From positions 186,001-250,000 of the forward strand of contig JAXHLR010000003.1 in the NCBI GenBank assembly GCA_034521975.1: a stretch of 64,000 nt of DNA, written 5' to 3'. Source of the stretch: Acidimicrobiales bacterium. Its GTDB lineage: Bacteria > Actinomycetota > Acidimicrobiia > Acidimicrobiales > SKKL01. Positions 18,440 through 27,819 of this stretch are shown piece by piece. The notes under the pieces are model-generated. The model saw only the letters and a program-made list of their open reading frames with translations, was not told the DNA's origin and ran no database searches. The translations under genes were made by a program, and so were the position numbers. How positions within the stretch are numbered: position 1 is the stretch's first letter; each line of letters opens with the position of its first letter.

Positions 18440-19210
18440 GTGGAGGATCCCGACGAGGACTCACCCGAGTACGGACTCACCGAGCTATCTACCCTCTCTG
18501 GCGTCTCGGCCCGCACGATCCGCTACTACCAATCCATCGATGTCCTCCCCCGGCCCGACCGTCGAGGGCGCCAGGCGGTCTACGGCGACGATCACCTGGA
18601 CCGCCTGCGCCTGATCGCCGAACTCCAGGACCGTGGTCTCACGCTGGGCGCGATCAGTCAATTTCTCGGCCAGCGGGCGAGTCCGGGCATCTCGGTCGGC
18701 GACTGGCTCGGACTCGACGAGAGCCTCAGAGGGCCTTGGTCCGAGGATCGACCGCGGGTGCTCAGCGACGACGAGTTGGGCGACGAACTCGGAGAGCGGC
18801 CGACGGGACTGCGGAGTCGGCTCGAACGGGCCGGCTTCATCGAACGCCAGCCCGAGGGTTGGTGGCTGATCCGAAGTCCTGCCCTTCTCGACCTCGCGCT
18901 GCAGCTCTCCGACGCAGGGATCGACATCGACGTGACGGGTCGCGCCACCGATCTGCTGCGTCGACGCATGTCCCGCGCCGTCGACGACCTGATCGACCTG
19001 TTCGTCGAGCGGGCGGGGTCTGGGTTTCCCGGACAGGCGGCAGGACCCGAACTCGAGACCGCGCTCGGCTCGCTGAGGCCGATCGCCCGCGAAGCCGCCG
19101 GGATCATCCTTGCCCACGAGATCGAGCGTGGGTTGCGCGAGTTGTTCGATGCCGGACCTTCCGCCATGCGCAAGCACGGATCGTCGCGCAAGAACCGACG
19201 ACACCGATAG
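18440..19210 (+). CDS. MerR-family transcriptional regulator
   Basis: 256 residues from GTG 18440. The N-terminal winged helix (YGLTELSTLSGVSARTIRYYQ, RRGRQAVYGDDHLDRLRLI) is typical of MerR. The remaining 170 residues form a long effector or dimer region (GLTLGAISQFLG onward) without metal-binding Cys, so it probably senses an organic compound. The C-terminus is basic. It lies divergent to an alpha/beta hydrolase with two operators between them; autoregulation is likely. Confidence 0.9.
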   Translation: MEDPDEDSPEYGLTELSTLSGVSARTIRYYQSIDVLPRPDRRGRQAVYGDDHLDRLRLIAELQDRGLTLGAISQFLGQRASPGISVGDWLGLDESLRGPWSEDRPRVLSDDELGDELGERPTGLRSRLERAGFIERQPEGWWLIRSPALLDLALQLSDAGIDIDVTGRATDLLRRRMSRAVDDLIDLFVERAGSGFPGQAAGPELETALGSLRPIAREAAGIILAHEIERGLRELFDAGPSAMRKHGSSRKNRRHR

Positions 19211-19313
19211 CGCTCCTTGGCGTCCTCGGCATCGACATCAAAGACAGATGCACCAGCGGCGACTTCTGGAACGCGCCGGGAGCGAGCTCGTGACCGGATG
19301 AGCCGCCGTTGGC

Positions 19314-19940
19314 TCAGTTCGAGCCTGTGTCGCCCGCCTCGCATGCCTCGCGCTGAACCCTGAACGCCTCGGCCTCAGCCTCCCGGGCCTCCTCCGACTC
19401 TGGCTCCTGTCCGGCAAACGGAGGCGGACCACGGCACGGATCATCCGGGAACGGATCGACCGAACCGCGTCGGGCAGGACCTTCGCCAGATCCTCGCCCC
19501 TCACCGTCATCGTCATCGTCCGGGCAGTTCGTGTTGCGCCACTCGGAGAACGCCTCGGCCTCAGCCTCCCGGGCCTCCTCCGACTCTGGCTCCTGTCCGG
19601 CAAACGGAGGCGGACCACGGCACGGATCATCCGGGAACGGATCGACCGGAACTCCACCCGTCTGCGGGCGGACGTTCTCAGCCGGAAGTGGGTCCGGTGG
19701 ACCGACCTCGTCTTCCTGAACCGTCACCGCATCGGAGGCAACGTCGATCTCCGGTCCCTCCCGGTCCTGCTGGCCGGGTTCTGATCCCAGGGGGCCGACG
19801 GACACGTCCACGGAGTCACCGCCTGTCGCGGCAAGCGCGACGGACCCGCCCAGCGCTACGGCGACGACCGCAGCGACACCCACGACGAAGGGGCGAAGCC
19901 GGGCAGCGGTACCAGAGCCCTGTTCCATCACTTCAGTCAT
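19314..19940 (-). CDS. Membrane-anchored protein with duplicated Pro/acidic module
   Basis: 208 residues from ATG 19940. A single hydrophobic helix (RPFVVGVAAVVAVALGGSVALAA) near the N-terminus would leave the rest outside the cell. The outer part is low-complexity and acidic. It contains a module beginning VDPFPDDPCRGPP and ending with Glu/Ala-rich EAREAEAEAF twice, separated by about 28 residues; the underlying 102 bp are identical. No known domain is recognised. It lies 49 bp after the peptidase gene on the same strand. Confidence 0.65.
   Translation of the reverse strand: MTEVMEQGSGTAARLRPFVVGVAAVVAVALGGSVALAATGGDSVDVSVGPLGSEPGQQDREGPEIDVASDAVTVQEDEVGPPDPLPAENVRPQTGGVPVDPFPDDPCRGPPPFAGQEPESEEAREAEAEAFSEWRNTNCPDDDDDGEGRGSGEGPARRGSVDPFPDDPCRGPPPFAGQEPESEEAREAEAEAFRVQREACEAGDTGSN
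19362..19463. repeat. 102-bp perfect direct repeat, copy A
   Basis: Identical over 102 bases to 19548-19649, offset 186 bp, encoding 34 codons in frame in the acidic membrane-anchored protein. Perfect identity including third codon positions indicates a recent duplication. Confidence 0.9.
19548..19649. repeat. 102-bp perfect direct repeat, copy B
   Basis: Second copy of the repeat at 19362-19463, separated by 84 bp of unique sequence. Recombination between the copies would remove 186 bp (62 codons) without breaking the frame. Confidence 0.9.
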
Positions 19941-19989
19941 CGTCAGCCCGGCACCGGAGGCTACGGGCACGCCCCAGAGGCGACTCGGG

Positions 19990-21984
19990 TCACGACACCG
20001 GTTCGACGGCCTCCAGGGCGGGCGCGAACACCTGAGCGGCGTGGACGTCGTGGCGCTCGGGAGTCGACACCAGCTGGACCAGCCACAGCCCGCCCTCGTG
20101 CTCGGCCACCGCGAGGTCGAACCGCTGGCCGAGGTCCTCGAGCTCGAAGAGGTCCCACGACAGGCCACCCGACTGCTGCTGGCCCACCGGCTCCGACGGT
20201 GTGTCCAGGCCGAGCCGGATCGCGAGCTGCTGCATCAGCTGCTCGGTGCTCGCTCCCGGCACCGGCTGGATCAGCAACGACACCAGCGGCGATGCCTGGA
20301 AGGCCCCGGGCGCGACCTCGCTCCACCCCTCGGGACGCAGACCCGAGACGCCGAGCTCCTCGGACCTGAACGGGACCATCTCGACCTCGACCGCCCCTGC
20401 GGTGAACGGCGGCGCCTCCACCGCATCGACACAGGCGGTGTCCGGGGCACTTGCCGGATCATCGAAGAACTCCAGGCCCACCGCCAGGGCGCACTCCCGG
20501 GAGGCGAGCACACCGTGGCCGGTGGCGGGGAGCTCGACGACGGTCGCTGATTCGAGATGGTCGGCCACCGTGCGCCCCCACGCCGGTGGGGTGATCGGGT
20601 CGAGCGACCCGGCGAGGACGAGCGTGGGCACATCGCTGCTCACCGCCTCGTTCTCGACCTCGGGGGCCGCCCCCACGTCCCAGGTCTCGCAGACGTCGAA
20701 CACGCCGGGGCCGAGGGTTGCCGCCGCCTCGAAGAACCTCCCGACGAGCGGCTGGTCCGCAGCCGCTGACTCGACCGAACCGGGATCTCCGAAGGCGATC
20801 TCCTCACGACACTGCACCGCGAGCTGCATCCCGATGCTGACCTGGTCGGACTGCTGGCTCAGCGCGCCGAGCAGCACTCCCACCGTCCCGGTCTCGCCCG
20901 CGGCGACCCCGTCGATCAGCTCAGGCAGATGAGCGGCCAGCTCGGTCGAGTACAGCGCCTGGAAGACGAACCCGACCAGGCCCGCACCGTCGAGCACCTC
21001 CTCGACACGCTCACCGGTCGACGCGTCGACGATCTCGACCGGTAGCGGGCGCTCGTCCAGGTCGTCCACCAGCGCCGCGAACCTCGTCTCGAGGTCCGGA
21101 TGGCGCTCGGCGCATTCCAGGTCGGCCTCGCAGAGCTCGAACAGCTCGTCGACGGCCCGAGCCGCGTTGGCCGGGGCCTCCTCGTAGAGATCGGCGGTCA
21201 GCGGGTAGGCCGAGTCGAGCACCACCGACCGCACCCCCTCGGGGTGGTCGCGCAGGATCGTCTGCGCGAGCCGGGTGCCGTAGGAGATCCCGTAGAGGTT
21301 CCACTCGTCGTGGCCGAGCGACCGACGGAGCAGCTCGAGATCGGCCGCCGAGGCGGCGCTGTCGTAGTCAGAGAGGTCGACGCCCTGACCGACGAGTCGC
21401 TCGTGGCACTCCTCGAGCCTCGCCACGCCCTGCTCGGCCAGTTCGTCGGCGTCGAGCCCAGAGCCGAGGGACTCCTCGACCCAGCCGTCGTACTCGTCGC
21501 AGGCGAGAGACGGGCGGGCGAACCCGGTGCCACGCTGGTCGACCAGGATCACGTCGCGGGACTCTGCAAGGGGTTCGTAGAGGAACCCGAAGGTCATCGG
21601 CACCGGCTCGAGGGTCGACTGCCCGGGCCCCCCGGAGAGGTAGACGATCGGGTCCTCCGCCGGGGACTCGTGCGCGGAGCGCACCACCGCCACCGGCAGG
21701 GTCACGGTCTCGCCGTCGGGCTCGTCGTAGTCGGCCGGGACGTCGAACATCCCGCAGTCGATCTCGGCACCCGCCGGCACGTGGAAGGGACACACCCCCC
21801 AGCGCACCTCGTCGGGTTCGACCTCGGATACACCCCGATCAACGGTGGTGCTCGTCGGGTCGTCGCGCCCCGCGGCCGGGTCCGGGCCCCCACTCGTGTC
21901 GTCGCCGGTGCACGCCGCCATCAGCACCGTCGCCGCGACCAGCACCGTCGCCACCCTCGATGGCGTCGCCCTCGCCCACTTCAT
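19990..21984 (-). CDS. Secreted S33-family peptidase lipoprotein (tripeptidyl aminopeptidase-like)
   Basis: 664 residues from ATG 21984, with GGAGGGAGACC upstream. Lipobox LMAAC. Hydrolase core: VYLSGGPGQS, ILVDQRGTGFARP, nucleophile GISYGTRLAQ, Asp in LVLAGSLDPITP and His in ATGHGVLASR, matching proline iminopeptidase/TAP-type enzymes. After about residue 520 there is an extra domain of 140 residues of unknown type. It probably trims peptides outside the membrane. It precedes the small duplicated-module protein on the same strand. Confidence 0.88.
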   Translation of the reverse strand: MKWARATPSRVATVLVAATVLMAACTGDDTSGGPDPAAGRDDPTSTTVDRGVSEVEPDEVRWGVCPFHVPAGAEIDCGMFDVPADYDEPDGETVTLPVAVVRSAHESPAEDPIVYLSGGPGQSTLEPVPMTFGFLYEPLAESRDVILVDQRGTGFARPSLACDEYDGWVEESLGSGLDADELAEQGVARLEECHERLVGQGVDLSDYDSAASAADLELLRRSLGHDEWNLYGISYGTRLAQTILRDHPEGVRSVVLDSAYPLTADLYEEAPANAARAVDELFELCEADLECAERHPDLETRFAALVDDLDERPLPVEIVDASTGERVEEVLDGAGLVGFVFQALYSTELAAHLPELIDGVAAGETGTVGVLLGALSQQSDQVSIGMQLAVQCREEIAFGDPGSVESAAADQPLVGRFFEAAATLGPGVFDVCETWDVGAAPEVENEAVSSDVPTLVLAGSLDPITPPAWGRTVADHLESATVVELPATGHGVLASRECALAVGLEFFDDPASAPDTACVDAVEAPPFTAGAVEVEMVPFRSEELGVSGLRPEGWSEVAPGAFQASPLVSLLIQPVPGASTEQLMQQLAIRLGLDTPSEPVGQQQSGGLSWDLFELEDLGQRFDLAVAEHEGGLWLVQLVSTPERHDVHAAQVFAPALEAVEPVS

Positions 21985-22152
21985 CGCCTGGTCTCCCTCC
22001 CTCGCCATCAGCCGGAACCGGTGCCGACAGCCTCGCGCCACTGAACCTGCTCGGTCGGTGTTCCTGTGGGAACTCGCCCACGTTTCTGTCACAATTCGCG
22101 TGTTGCGCGCTCGTTCCTCACGAACCAGCACCCGAGACCGGGAGAGGGAACC

Positions 22153-23245
22153 GTGAACGACCGACAGCGACGAGCAGCACTGTGGGGGATCATCGCCGTG
22201 GTGGGAGTGTTCGCACTCCTCGGCGGCATCGCCGTGGGTGGCGCCCTCAGCGACGACGGCGACGACGAGGTCGCCACGCCGGCTGGGTCCACTACCTCCA
22301 CCACCTCGACCACCGCCGCCACCTCCTCCTCCACCACCTCGACGACCTCGACGACCGACCGAACGACGACCACCACCGAGGCAGACGAGACCGGGTCCGA
22401 CGACTCGACGGATGACTCGAGCGACGACTCGGGGGATGACCCGGGCGACGGCGGGGTCGCACCAGCAGGTGGCGACACGGGGACGTGCGCCGACCCGCAC
22501 CGCCAGGGCACCTGGGAGGTCGACGGACCGGGCGACTCCGGTGCGGTGACCAGCTTCGACGCTGTCGTCGGCCCCTGCTCCGGCGTGACCGTCGGCTTCG
22601 AGGGCGCCGCACCCGACGTCACCGTCGAGCGGTTCCCCGCGATCAACACCACCGTCGTCGAGTTCGACCACGACTGGCATCCCGACCGGCCCCGTCGACC
22701 CCGACTTCTACGACTTCGACCACTTCGACGAGGACCGGATCTGGCGGGCGATCCTCGCCCACCGCGACACCGGACTGGCAGTGGTGATGTACCACCCGCC
22801 CGAGCTCGGCTCGGACCTCGGCGCCCACGTCGACATCGACGGCGACCGCATGGACATCACCGTCCGCGAGCGCACCTCCGAGGACCCCGATCCGGTCGGG
22901 CGCTACGGCGGTGAGCCCTACCAGCGGACCCCGCGCGGCCCGTTCTGGGAGGGCCTGCTGCTGGATCTGGCCGTCGATGCCGAAGGATCCGGCACCGTGG
23001 TCGTCCAGGGCTACGCCAAGCCCTTCGAGGGCCACATCGAGGTCCACCTCTACGACCAGCGCGACGCGACCGAGGTGTGCGGCGAGTCGACCATGACCGA
23101 CGGACCGATGTACATCTACTCCGAGTACGAGGTGCGCTGCCCGGGCCTCGACCCCGGCACCTACGACGTCGAGGTCGGCTGGCCAGGTGTCGCCGGCCCC
23201 GACGACGCCGTCTGGCACCTCGACGAGGTCACCGTCGCCGGCTGA
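22153..23245 (+). pseudogene. Membrane-anchored Ser/Thr/Asp-rich protein, interrupted by one frameshift
   Basis: From GTG 22153 (GGAGAGGGAA upstream) comes a hydrophobic helix (LWGIIAVVGVFALLGGIAVGGAL), a Thr/Ser then Asp-rich linker and a beta-rich domain up to FDHDW near 22677. From there this frame gives Arg-rich sequence, while the next frame continues sensibly (PTGPVDPDFYDFDHFDED from 22682) to a stop at 23245. One extra base near 22678 explains both halves. The outer part has no recognised family. It may be a real disruption or an assembly error; without the shift it would be an intact protein of about 363 residues. Confidence 0.65.
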
Positions 23246-23288
23246 GGCCGCTGCGGCTGCCCTGACCGCCACCCGCTAGGTTCGACCC

Positions 23289-24986
23289 GTGCGACGATGG
23301 CTGGCGATCGCGTGCGTGGGGCTCGTCGCCCTGGCGTGCACCGACGGCGAGAACGACCTTGAGCGGACCGAGACTGCCTCGACCGATGCGGCACGTGGGA
23401 CCGGTGCGCCCGACACCACCGGCCCCACCGAGCCCTGGGACCCACCAGAGCATCGAATCACGATCGTCGACGGCCAGTGGGTCGACCGCACCACCGACGA
23501 GGTCTTCGTCCCCCGCGGGGTGAACATGGTCCGGTTCCACGACGGCCGCGACTCGACCTTCGTCACCCACGTGTTCGACCGCGAGCAGATGTCGGAGGAC
23601 TTCGCCGCCCTGGCCGAGCGGGGCTACAACACGGTCCGGCTGTTCCTCGACGGTTGTGACACCGGCGAAGGATGCCTCACGATCTCCCGGGAAGTCCCCG
23701 GGCTCAACCCCGAGTACCTCGACGTGGTGGCCGAGGTGCTCGAGCTGGCCGACGAGCACGGCCTGGTGCTGCTGCTCACCGCCAACGACCTCCCCGATGG
23801 TGGCGGCTATGCCGAGCGCTCCGACCGTGGGAACAGCGAGCACTTCCCCGGATACCGAAACACCGCGTTCCTCACCGAAGCCGGCCACCGCGAGATGGTG
23901 ACCTACTGGGGCGACCTCCTGCAGGGCCTGGTCGAGCGCCAGGCGCCGCTCGACGCCGTGTTCGCCTGGTCGATCCTGAACGAGCACTGGCTCTTCGCCG
24001 AACAGCCGCCACTGTCGCTCGACTCGGGTGAGGTCACCACCGCGACCGGCACCTACGACGTCTCCGACCCAGACCAGAAGCGGGCGATGGTCACCGATGC
24101 CACCAGGGCAATGATCCGCGACGTCAGCGACGAGATCCGACGCCACGATCCTGACGGGTTGGTGACCATGGGCTTCTTCGCCCCGAAGTTCCCCAACGAG
24201 ACCATGATCGGCGGCGACTGGTACGTCGACACCGCCCCGCTGGTCGAGGACTCGGCTCTCGACTTCTTCGACTTCCACTCCTACCCGGGAACCGACATCA
24301 CCATCGAGGCCAAGGCCGAGAACTTCGGAATGGATGAGTCGACCCCGGTGCTGATGGGCGAGGTCGGGCCCTTCATCGATCAGTACCCTGACATCGAGCG
24401 GGCGGCCCTCGCCGTGCAGCGCCACATCGCCGACTCGTGCGCCGTCGGGTTCGACGGATGGCTCTACTGGGCCTACGAGCGTCTCCCCATGTCCGACGCC
24501 ACCTGGGGGTTCACCGACGACGGGGGACGCGTGCTCGACGCGCTGGCGCCGGTCAACCAACCAGACCCCTGCACCGCGACCCTCGCCGACCCCAACCTGG
24601 TCCTCGGTCGCCCCGCGAGTGCCTCCGCCGCCCTCCCCGAGAACCCGCCGGCGCTGGCCGTCGACGGCGACATCAGCACCTCGTGGGTGTCCGGAGCACA
24701 CGCACCCCAACGGATCGAGATCGACCTGGACGAACCGTCGACCATCGCCACGATCCGCCTCCGGGTCGATCAACACCCACCGGGAGACACCGTCCACCTC
24801 ATCGAGACCCGAGATCGGTCCGGAACGTGGAGCGAGGTGCACCGCTTCGAGGGGGATACCGAGTTCTTCGACGTGCTCGAGGCCACCTTCACCCCGCCGC
24901 TGACCGACGTGGACGGCGTGCGGATCACGACCGAATCGAGCCCATCGTGGGTGGCGTGGGCCGACGTCGAGGTCCGATCCCCGTGA
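23289..24986 (+). CDS. Lipoprotein glycoside hydrolase (GH5-like) with discoidin-type C-terminal domain
   Basis: 565 residues from GTG 23289. Lipobox LVALAC, short linker, then a TIM-barrel pattern of the cellulase type: FVPRGVNMVRFHD, RGYNTVRLF, acid/base Glu in WSILNEH, and nucleophile Glu in LMGEVGPF. Residues about 430-565 (LGRPASASAALPE, AVDGDISTSWVS, IEIDLDEPSTIATIRLRVD) match an F5/8-type carbohydrate-binding domain. It probably cuts an external polysaccharide. The stop overlaps the start of gluconokinase. Confidence 0.85.
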   Translation: MRRWLAIACVGLVALACTDGENDLERTETASTDAARGTGAPDTTGPTEPWDPPEHRITIVDGQWVDRTTDEVFVPRGVNMVRFHDGRDSTFVTHVFDREQMSEDFAALAERGYNTVRLFLDGCDTGEGCLTISREVPGLNPEYLDVVAEVLELADEHGLVLLLTANDLPDGGGYAERSDRGNSEHFPGYRNTAFLTEAGHREMVTYWGDLLQGLVERQAPLDAVFAWSILNEHWLFAEQPPLSLDSGEVTTATGTYDVSDPDQKRAMVTDATRAMIRDVSDEIRRHDPDGLVTMGFFAPKFPNETMIGGDWYVDTAPLVEDSALDFFDFHSYPGTDITIEAKAENFGMDESTPVLMGEVGPFIDQYPDIERAALAVQRHIADSCAVGFDGWLYWAYERLPMSDATWGFTDDGGRVLDALAPVNQPDPCTATLADPNLVLGRPASASAALPENPPALAVDGDISTSWVSGAHAPQRIEIDLDEPSTIATIRLRVDQHPPGDTVHLIETRDRSGTWSEVHRFEGDTEFFDVLEATFTPPLTDVDGVRITTESSPSWVAWADVEVRSP

Positions 24987-25492
24987 ACCCTGACGAGGTC
25001 GTGGTCGTGATGGGGGTGAGCGGAGCCGGGAAGACGACCATCGGACGCGAGCTGGCGAGCCGGACCGGCGCCCGGTTCGTCGAGGGCGATCGGTTGCACC
25101 CGCCCGAGAACGTCGAGCGGATGGCCAGCGGCGTCGCCCTCGACGACCGGACGCGCGCACCATGGCTCGACGCGCTCGCCGGCGAGATCGCCGCCGCCCA
25201 CGAGCGGGGAGAAGCCACTGTGATCGCGGCGTCGGTCCTCCGACGCGCCTACCGCGACCGTTTGCGAGCTGCGGGGCCGGTCACCTTCGTGCTCCTGCTG
25301 GTCGAACCCGACGAGCTCGTGCGCCGGCTCGATGAACGGGACCACGAGTTCATGCCGCCCGGCCTGCTCGACGACCAGCTCGCAACGCTCGAACCCCCCG
25401 GGGCCGACGAGCCCGACGTCGTCGTCGTCGCCCCGACCGGCGGGATCGACAGCACGGTCGACGCCGTCCGGGACGCGCTCGGCTCGGGCTGA
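24983..25492 (+). CDS. gntK: Gluconokinase
   Basis: 169 residues from a GTG overlapping the previous stop as GTGA. P-loop GVSGAGKTT, EGDRLHPPENVERM, the substrate region ALDDRTRAPWLDAL and LVEPDELVRRLDERDHEFMP are all typical. It phosphorylates gluconate to 6-phosphogluconate. The next gene, 95 bp downstream, encodes a 6-phosphogluconate dehydrogenase, so both steps of gluconate entry into the pentose-phosphate pathway are adjacent. Confidence 0.95.
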   Translation: MNPDEVVVVMGVSGAGKTTIGRELASRTGARFVEGDRLHPPENVERMASGVALDDRTRAPWLDALAGEIAAAHERGEATVIAASVLRRAYRDRLRAAGPVTFVLLLVEPDELVRRLDERDHEFMPPGLLDDQLATLEPPGADEPDVVVVAPTGGIDSTVDAVRDALGSG

Positions 25493-25586
25493 CCGTCGGG
25501 GTGCGACACTGGTTCGGAACGCCACGAACACCGGAGTCGCCGGGGAACGCCGGCCGCCGAGGCAGCCGAGCAGGGAGAGATGCGTC

Positions 25587-26468
25587 GTGAGGATCGGACT
25601 CGTCGGACTGGGACGGATGGGCGCCAGCATGGCCGATCGCCTCGGCGAGCACGGCCACGAGGTGGTCGGGTTCGACACCGACCCCACCAAGGGCGACGTC
25701 GGATCGATCGACGCACTGGTCCAGGCCCTCGACGGCGAACAGCGGCGCGTGGTCTGGGTCATGGTCCCAGCGGGCCCACCGACCGCCGAGACGATCCAGG
25801 CGCTGGCCGGTGTGCTCGCACCGGGCGATCTCGTGGTCGACGGCGGCAACTCGAACTACCGCGACTCACAGCAGCACGCCGAGTTGCTCGGCGAACATCA
25901 GGTGGCGTTCGTCGACGCGGGGGTGTCGGGCGGGATCTGGGGACGCACCGAGGGCTACTGCATCATGGCCGGGGGCCACGCCGACGACATCGCCCACCTG
26001 CGACCGGTCCTCGACGCCCTCGTGACCGAGGATGGGTTCGCCCACGTGGGGTCCGCCGGCGCCGGGCACTACGCCAAGATGATCCACAACGGGGTCGAGT
26101 ACGCCATGATGCAGGCCTTCGCCGAGGGGTACGAACTGCTCGACGCCACCGACCTCGACCTCGATGTCGCCGCCACCTTCGAGGTGTGGCGCCACGGCAG
26201 CGTGGTCCGATCGTGGCTGCTCGACCTGCTGGCCCCAGCGCTGGCCGCCGATCCCGCCCTGTCGTCGGTGCGCGGCTACGCCGACGACTCCGGCGAGGGA
26301 CGATGGACGGTGCACGAGGCCGTCGCCCGGGGCGTCCCCGCTCCGGCGATCACCGCATCGCTCTATGCCCGGTTCGCGTCCCGCCAGGACGACTCACCCG
26401 CCATGCGGGCGATCGCCACCCTGCGCAACCGCTTCGGCGGCCACGACACCCGACCCGGCGCTGGCTGA
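25587..26468 (+). CDS. gnd: 6-phosphogluconate dehydrogenase, decarboxylating (short form)
   Basis: 293 residues from GTG 25587. NAD(P)-binding GLGRMG, DGGNSNYRDS, substrate loop GVSGGIWGRTEG and the helix KMIHNGVEYAMMQAFAEGYELL with catalytic Lys. It belongs to the short class of about 300 residues, not the 470-residue class. It oxidises 6-phosphogluconate to ribulose 5-phosphate and CO2, acting after the gluconokinase encoded upstream. Confidence 0.95.
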   Translation: MRIGLVGLGRMGASMADRLGEHGHEVVGFDTDPTKGDVGSIDALVQALDGEQRRVVWVMVPAGPPTAETIQALAGVLAPGDLVVDGGNSNYRDSQQHAELLGEHQVAFVDAGVSGGIWGRTEGYCIMAGGHADDIAHLRPVLDALVTEDGFAHVGSAGAGHYAKMIHNGVEYAMMQAFAEGYELLDATDLDLDVAATFEVWRHGSVVRSWLLDLLAPALAADPALSSVRGYADDSGEGRWTVHEAVARGVPAPAITASLYARFASRQDDSPAMRAIATLRNRFGGHDTRPGAG

Positions 26469-26561
26469 GCCCGGCCCGATCGGTACGGGTGGCATGAGAT
26501 CGGGAGAGCCAGGGTAGAGATGGACGGGGCGGAATCGAACCACCAGCCCTGGAGGCGCACG

Positions 26562-26621
26562 ATGTACATCGGACTCGGCACCCTGCTGATCATCATCATC
26601 CTCATCATCATCTTGACCTAG
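26562..26621 (+). CDS. Possible 19-residue hydrophobic membrane peptide
   Basis: An ATG 10 bases after TGGAGG opens MYIGLGTLL followed almost only by Ile and Leu, ending LT and TAG. The run of ATC codons fits a single membrane helix. Actinobacterial genomes contain similar tiny MYIGLGTLL-like proteins, to my memory, but nothing is known of their role. The ribosome site and start are the main support. Confidence 0.5.
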   Translation: MYIGLGTLLIIIILIIILT

Positions 26622-26671
26622 TTCGACCAGCCTTCATCGCCCGCCACGTCCCCATCAGCCCAGGCCCAGGG

Positions 26672-26720
26672 GAACTGTGAACGATTTCTGACCGTATGGG
26701 TGCGAAACCCTTCACAGTTC
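26672..26720. other. 10-bp inverted repeat with inner stem before alcohol dehydrogenase gene
   Basis: GAACTGTGAA (26672-26681) pairs perfectly with TTCACAGTTC (26711-26720); inside, TTTC pairs with GAAA. It lies 70 bp before the dehydrogenase start and 51 bp after the small hydrophobic frame. It may be an operator or the terminator of the upstream unit. Nothing else is seen in the 321-bp gap between gnd and the dehydrogenase gene apart from the small frame. Confidence 0.5.
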
Positions 26721-26789
26721 GTGCGGGGCTGAGCACGACGGGACCTTCGCCCCTGTCTCCGCCGACCACGACGCGCGCCCAATGTTGAA

Positions 26790-27797
26790 GTGAGAACGTG
26801 GATCATCCGGAACCCAGCACCGGTCGACCACCACCCCCTCGCGCTGGTGGAGCGTTCGGCCCCGGTGCCGGTCGGCCGCGAGGTCCGGGTACGGGTGTCG
26901 ACGTGTGGCGTGTGCCGAACCGATCTTCACCTGGCCGAGGGAGACCTGAGACCCCACCTGCCGGGCGCGATCCCCGGCCACGAGATCGTCGGGGTCGTCG
27001 ACCGCGTCGGCGACCGGGCCGAGCGGTTCCACCTGGGCGACCGCATCGGCATCGCCTGGCTCCGACGGACCTGCGGCACGTGTCGCTTCTGCCGCCGTGG
27101 CGACGAGAACCTGTGTCTCGACCCACGGTTCACCGGGTGGGACGCCGACGGCGGCTACGCCGAGCACGCAGTGATCGATGAGCGCTACGCCTACGCCATC
27201 CCCGACGCCTTCGACGACGAGGAGGCGGCACCGCTGCTGTGCGCGGGCATCATCGGCTACCGGGCCCTGTGCCGGGCCGAGGTCCCCGCAGGTGGCACCC
27301 TCGGCATCTACGGCTTCGGCGGCTCTGCTCACCTCGCCGCCCAGGTCGCGATCTGGCAAGGGGCGACGGTGCACGTGATGACCCGATCGGCCGATGCCCG
27401 GGAGCTGGCCCTGCGGCTCGGCGCCACATCGGTCGGGGGCGCCTACGACCCGCCTCCCCAACCACTCGACGCGGCGATCCTCTTCGCTCCGGTCGGCGAC
27501 CTGGTCCCGACCGCACTTGCCGGCCTCGACCGGGGAGGCACCCTGGCGATCGCCGGGATCCACCTCAGCGACATCCCACCGCTGCAGTACGACCGCCACC
27601 TGTTCCAGGAGCGCCAGGTGCGCAGCGTGACGGCCAACACCAGACACGACGGCGAGGAGCTCCTGCGGATCGCGGCGCAGGTGCCGATCGCGGTCGAGAC
27701 CACCGCCTACCCCTTCGAGGCTGCCGACGAGGCGTTGGCGGACCTCGCCGCCGACCGGGTCACCGGTGCGGCGGTGCTCCGAGTAGACCGGCCCTGA
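26790..27797 (+). CDS. Zinc-dependent alcohol dehydrogenase
   Basis: 335 residues from GTG 26790. Catalytic zinc ligands in [11 protein letters not shown] and PGHEIVG, four-Cys structural zinc loop [15 protein letters not shown], nucleotide fold [16 protein letters not shown]. This is the medium-chain dehydrogenase family (AdhA/YahK-like), using NAD(P) to oxidise alcohols or reduce aldehydes. Substrate unknown. Followed after 22 bp by the phosphoribosyltransferase-hydrolase fusion gene. Confidence 0.93.
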   Translation: MRTWIIRNPAPVDHHPLALVERSAPVPVGREVRVRVSTCGVCRTDLHLAEGDLRPHLPGAIPGHEIVGVVDRVGDRAERFHLGDRIGIAWLRRTCGTCRFCRRGDENLCLDPRFTGWDADGGYAEHAVIDERYAYAIPDAFDDEEAAPLLCAGIIGYRALCRAEVPAGGTLGIYGFGGSAHLAAQVAIWQGATVHVMTRSADARELALRLGATSVGGAYDPPPQPLDAAILFAPVGDLVPTALAGLDRGGTLAIAGIHLSDIPPLQYDRHLFQERQVRSVTANTRHDGEELLRIAAQVPIAVETTAYPFEAADEALADLAADRVTGAAVLRVDRP

Positions 27798-27819
27798 TTC
27801 GGGTAGGGAGGCGACGACC

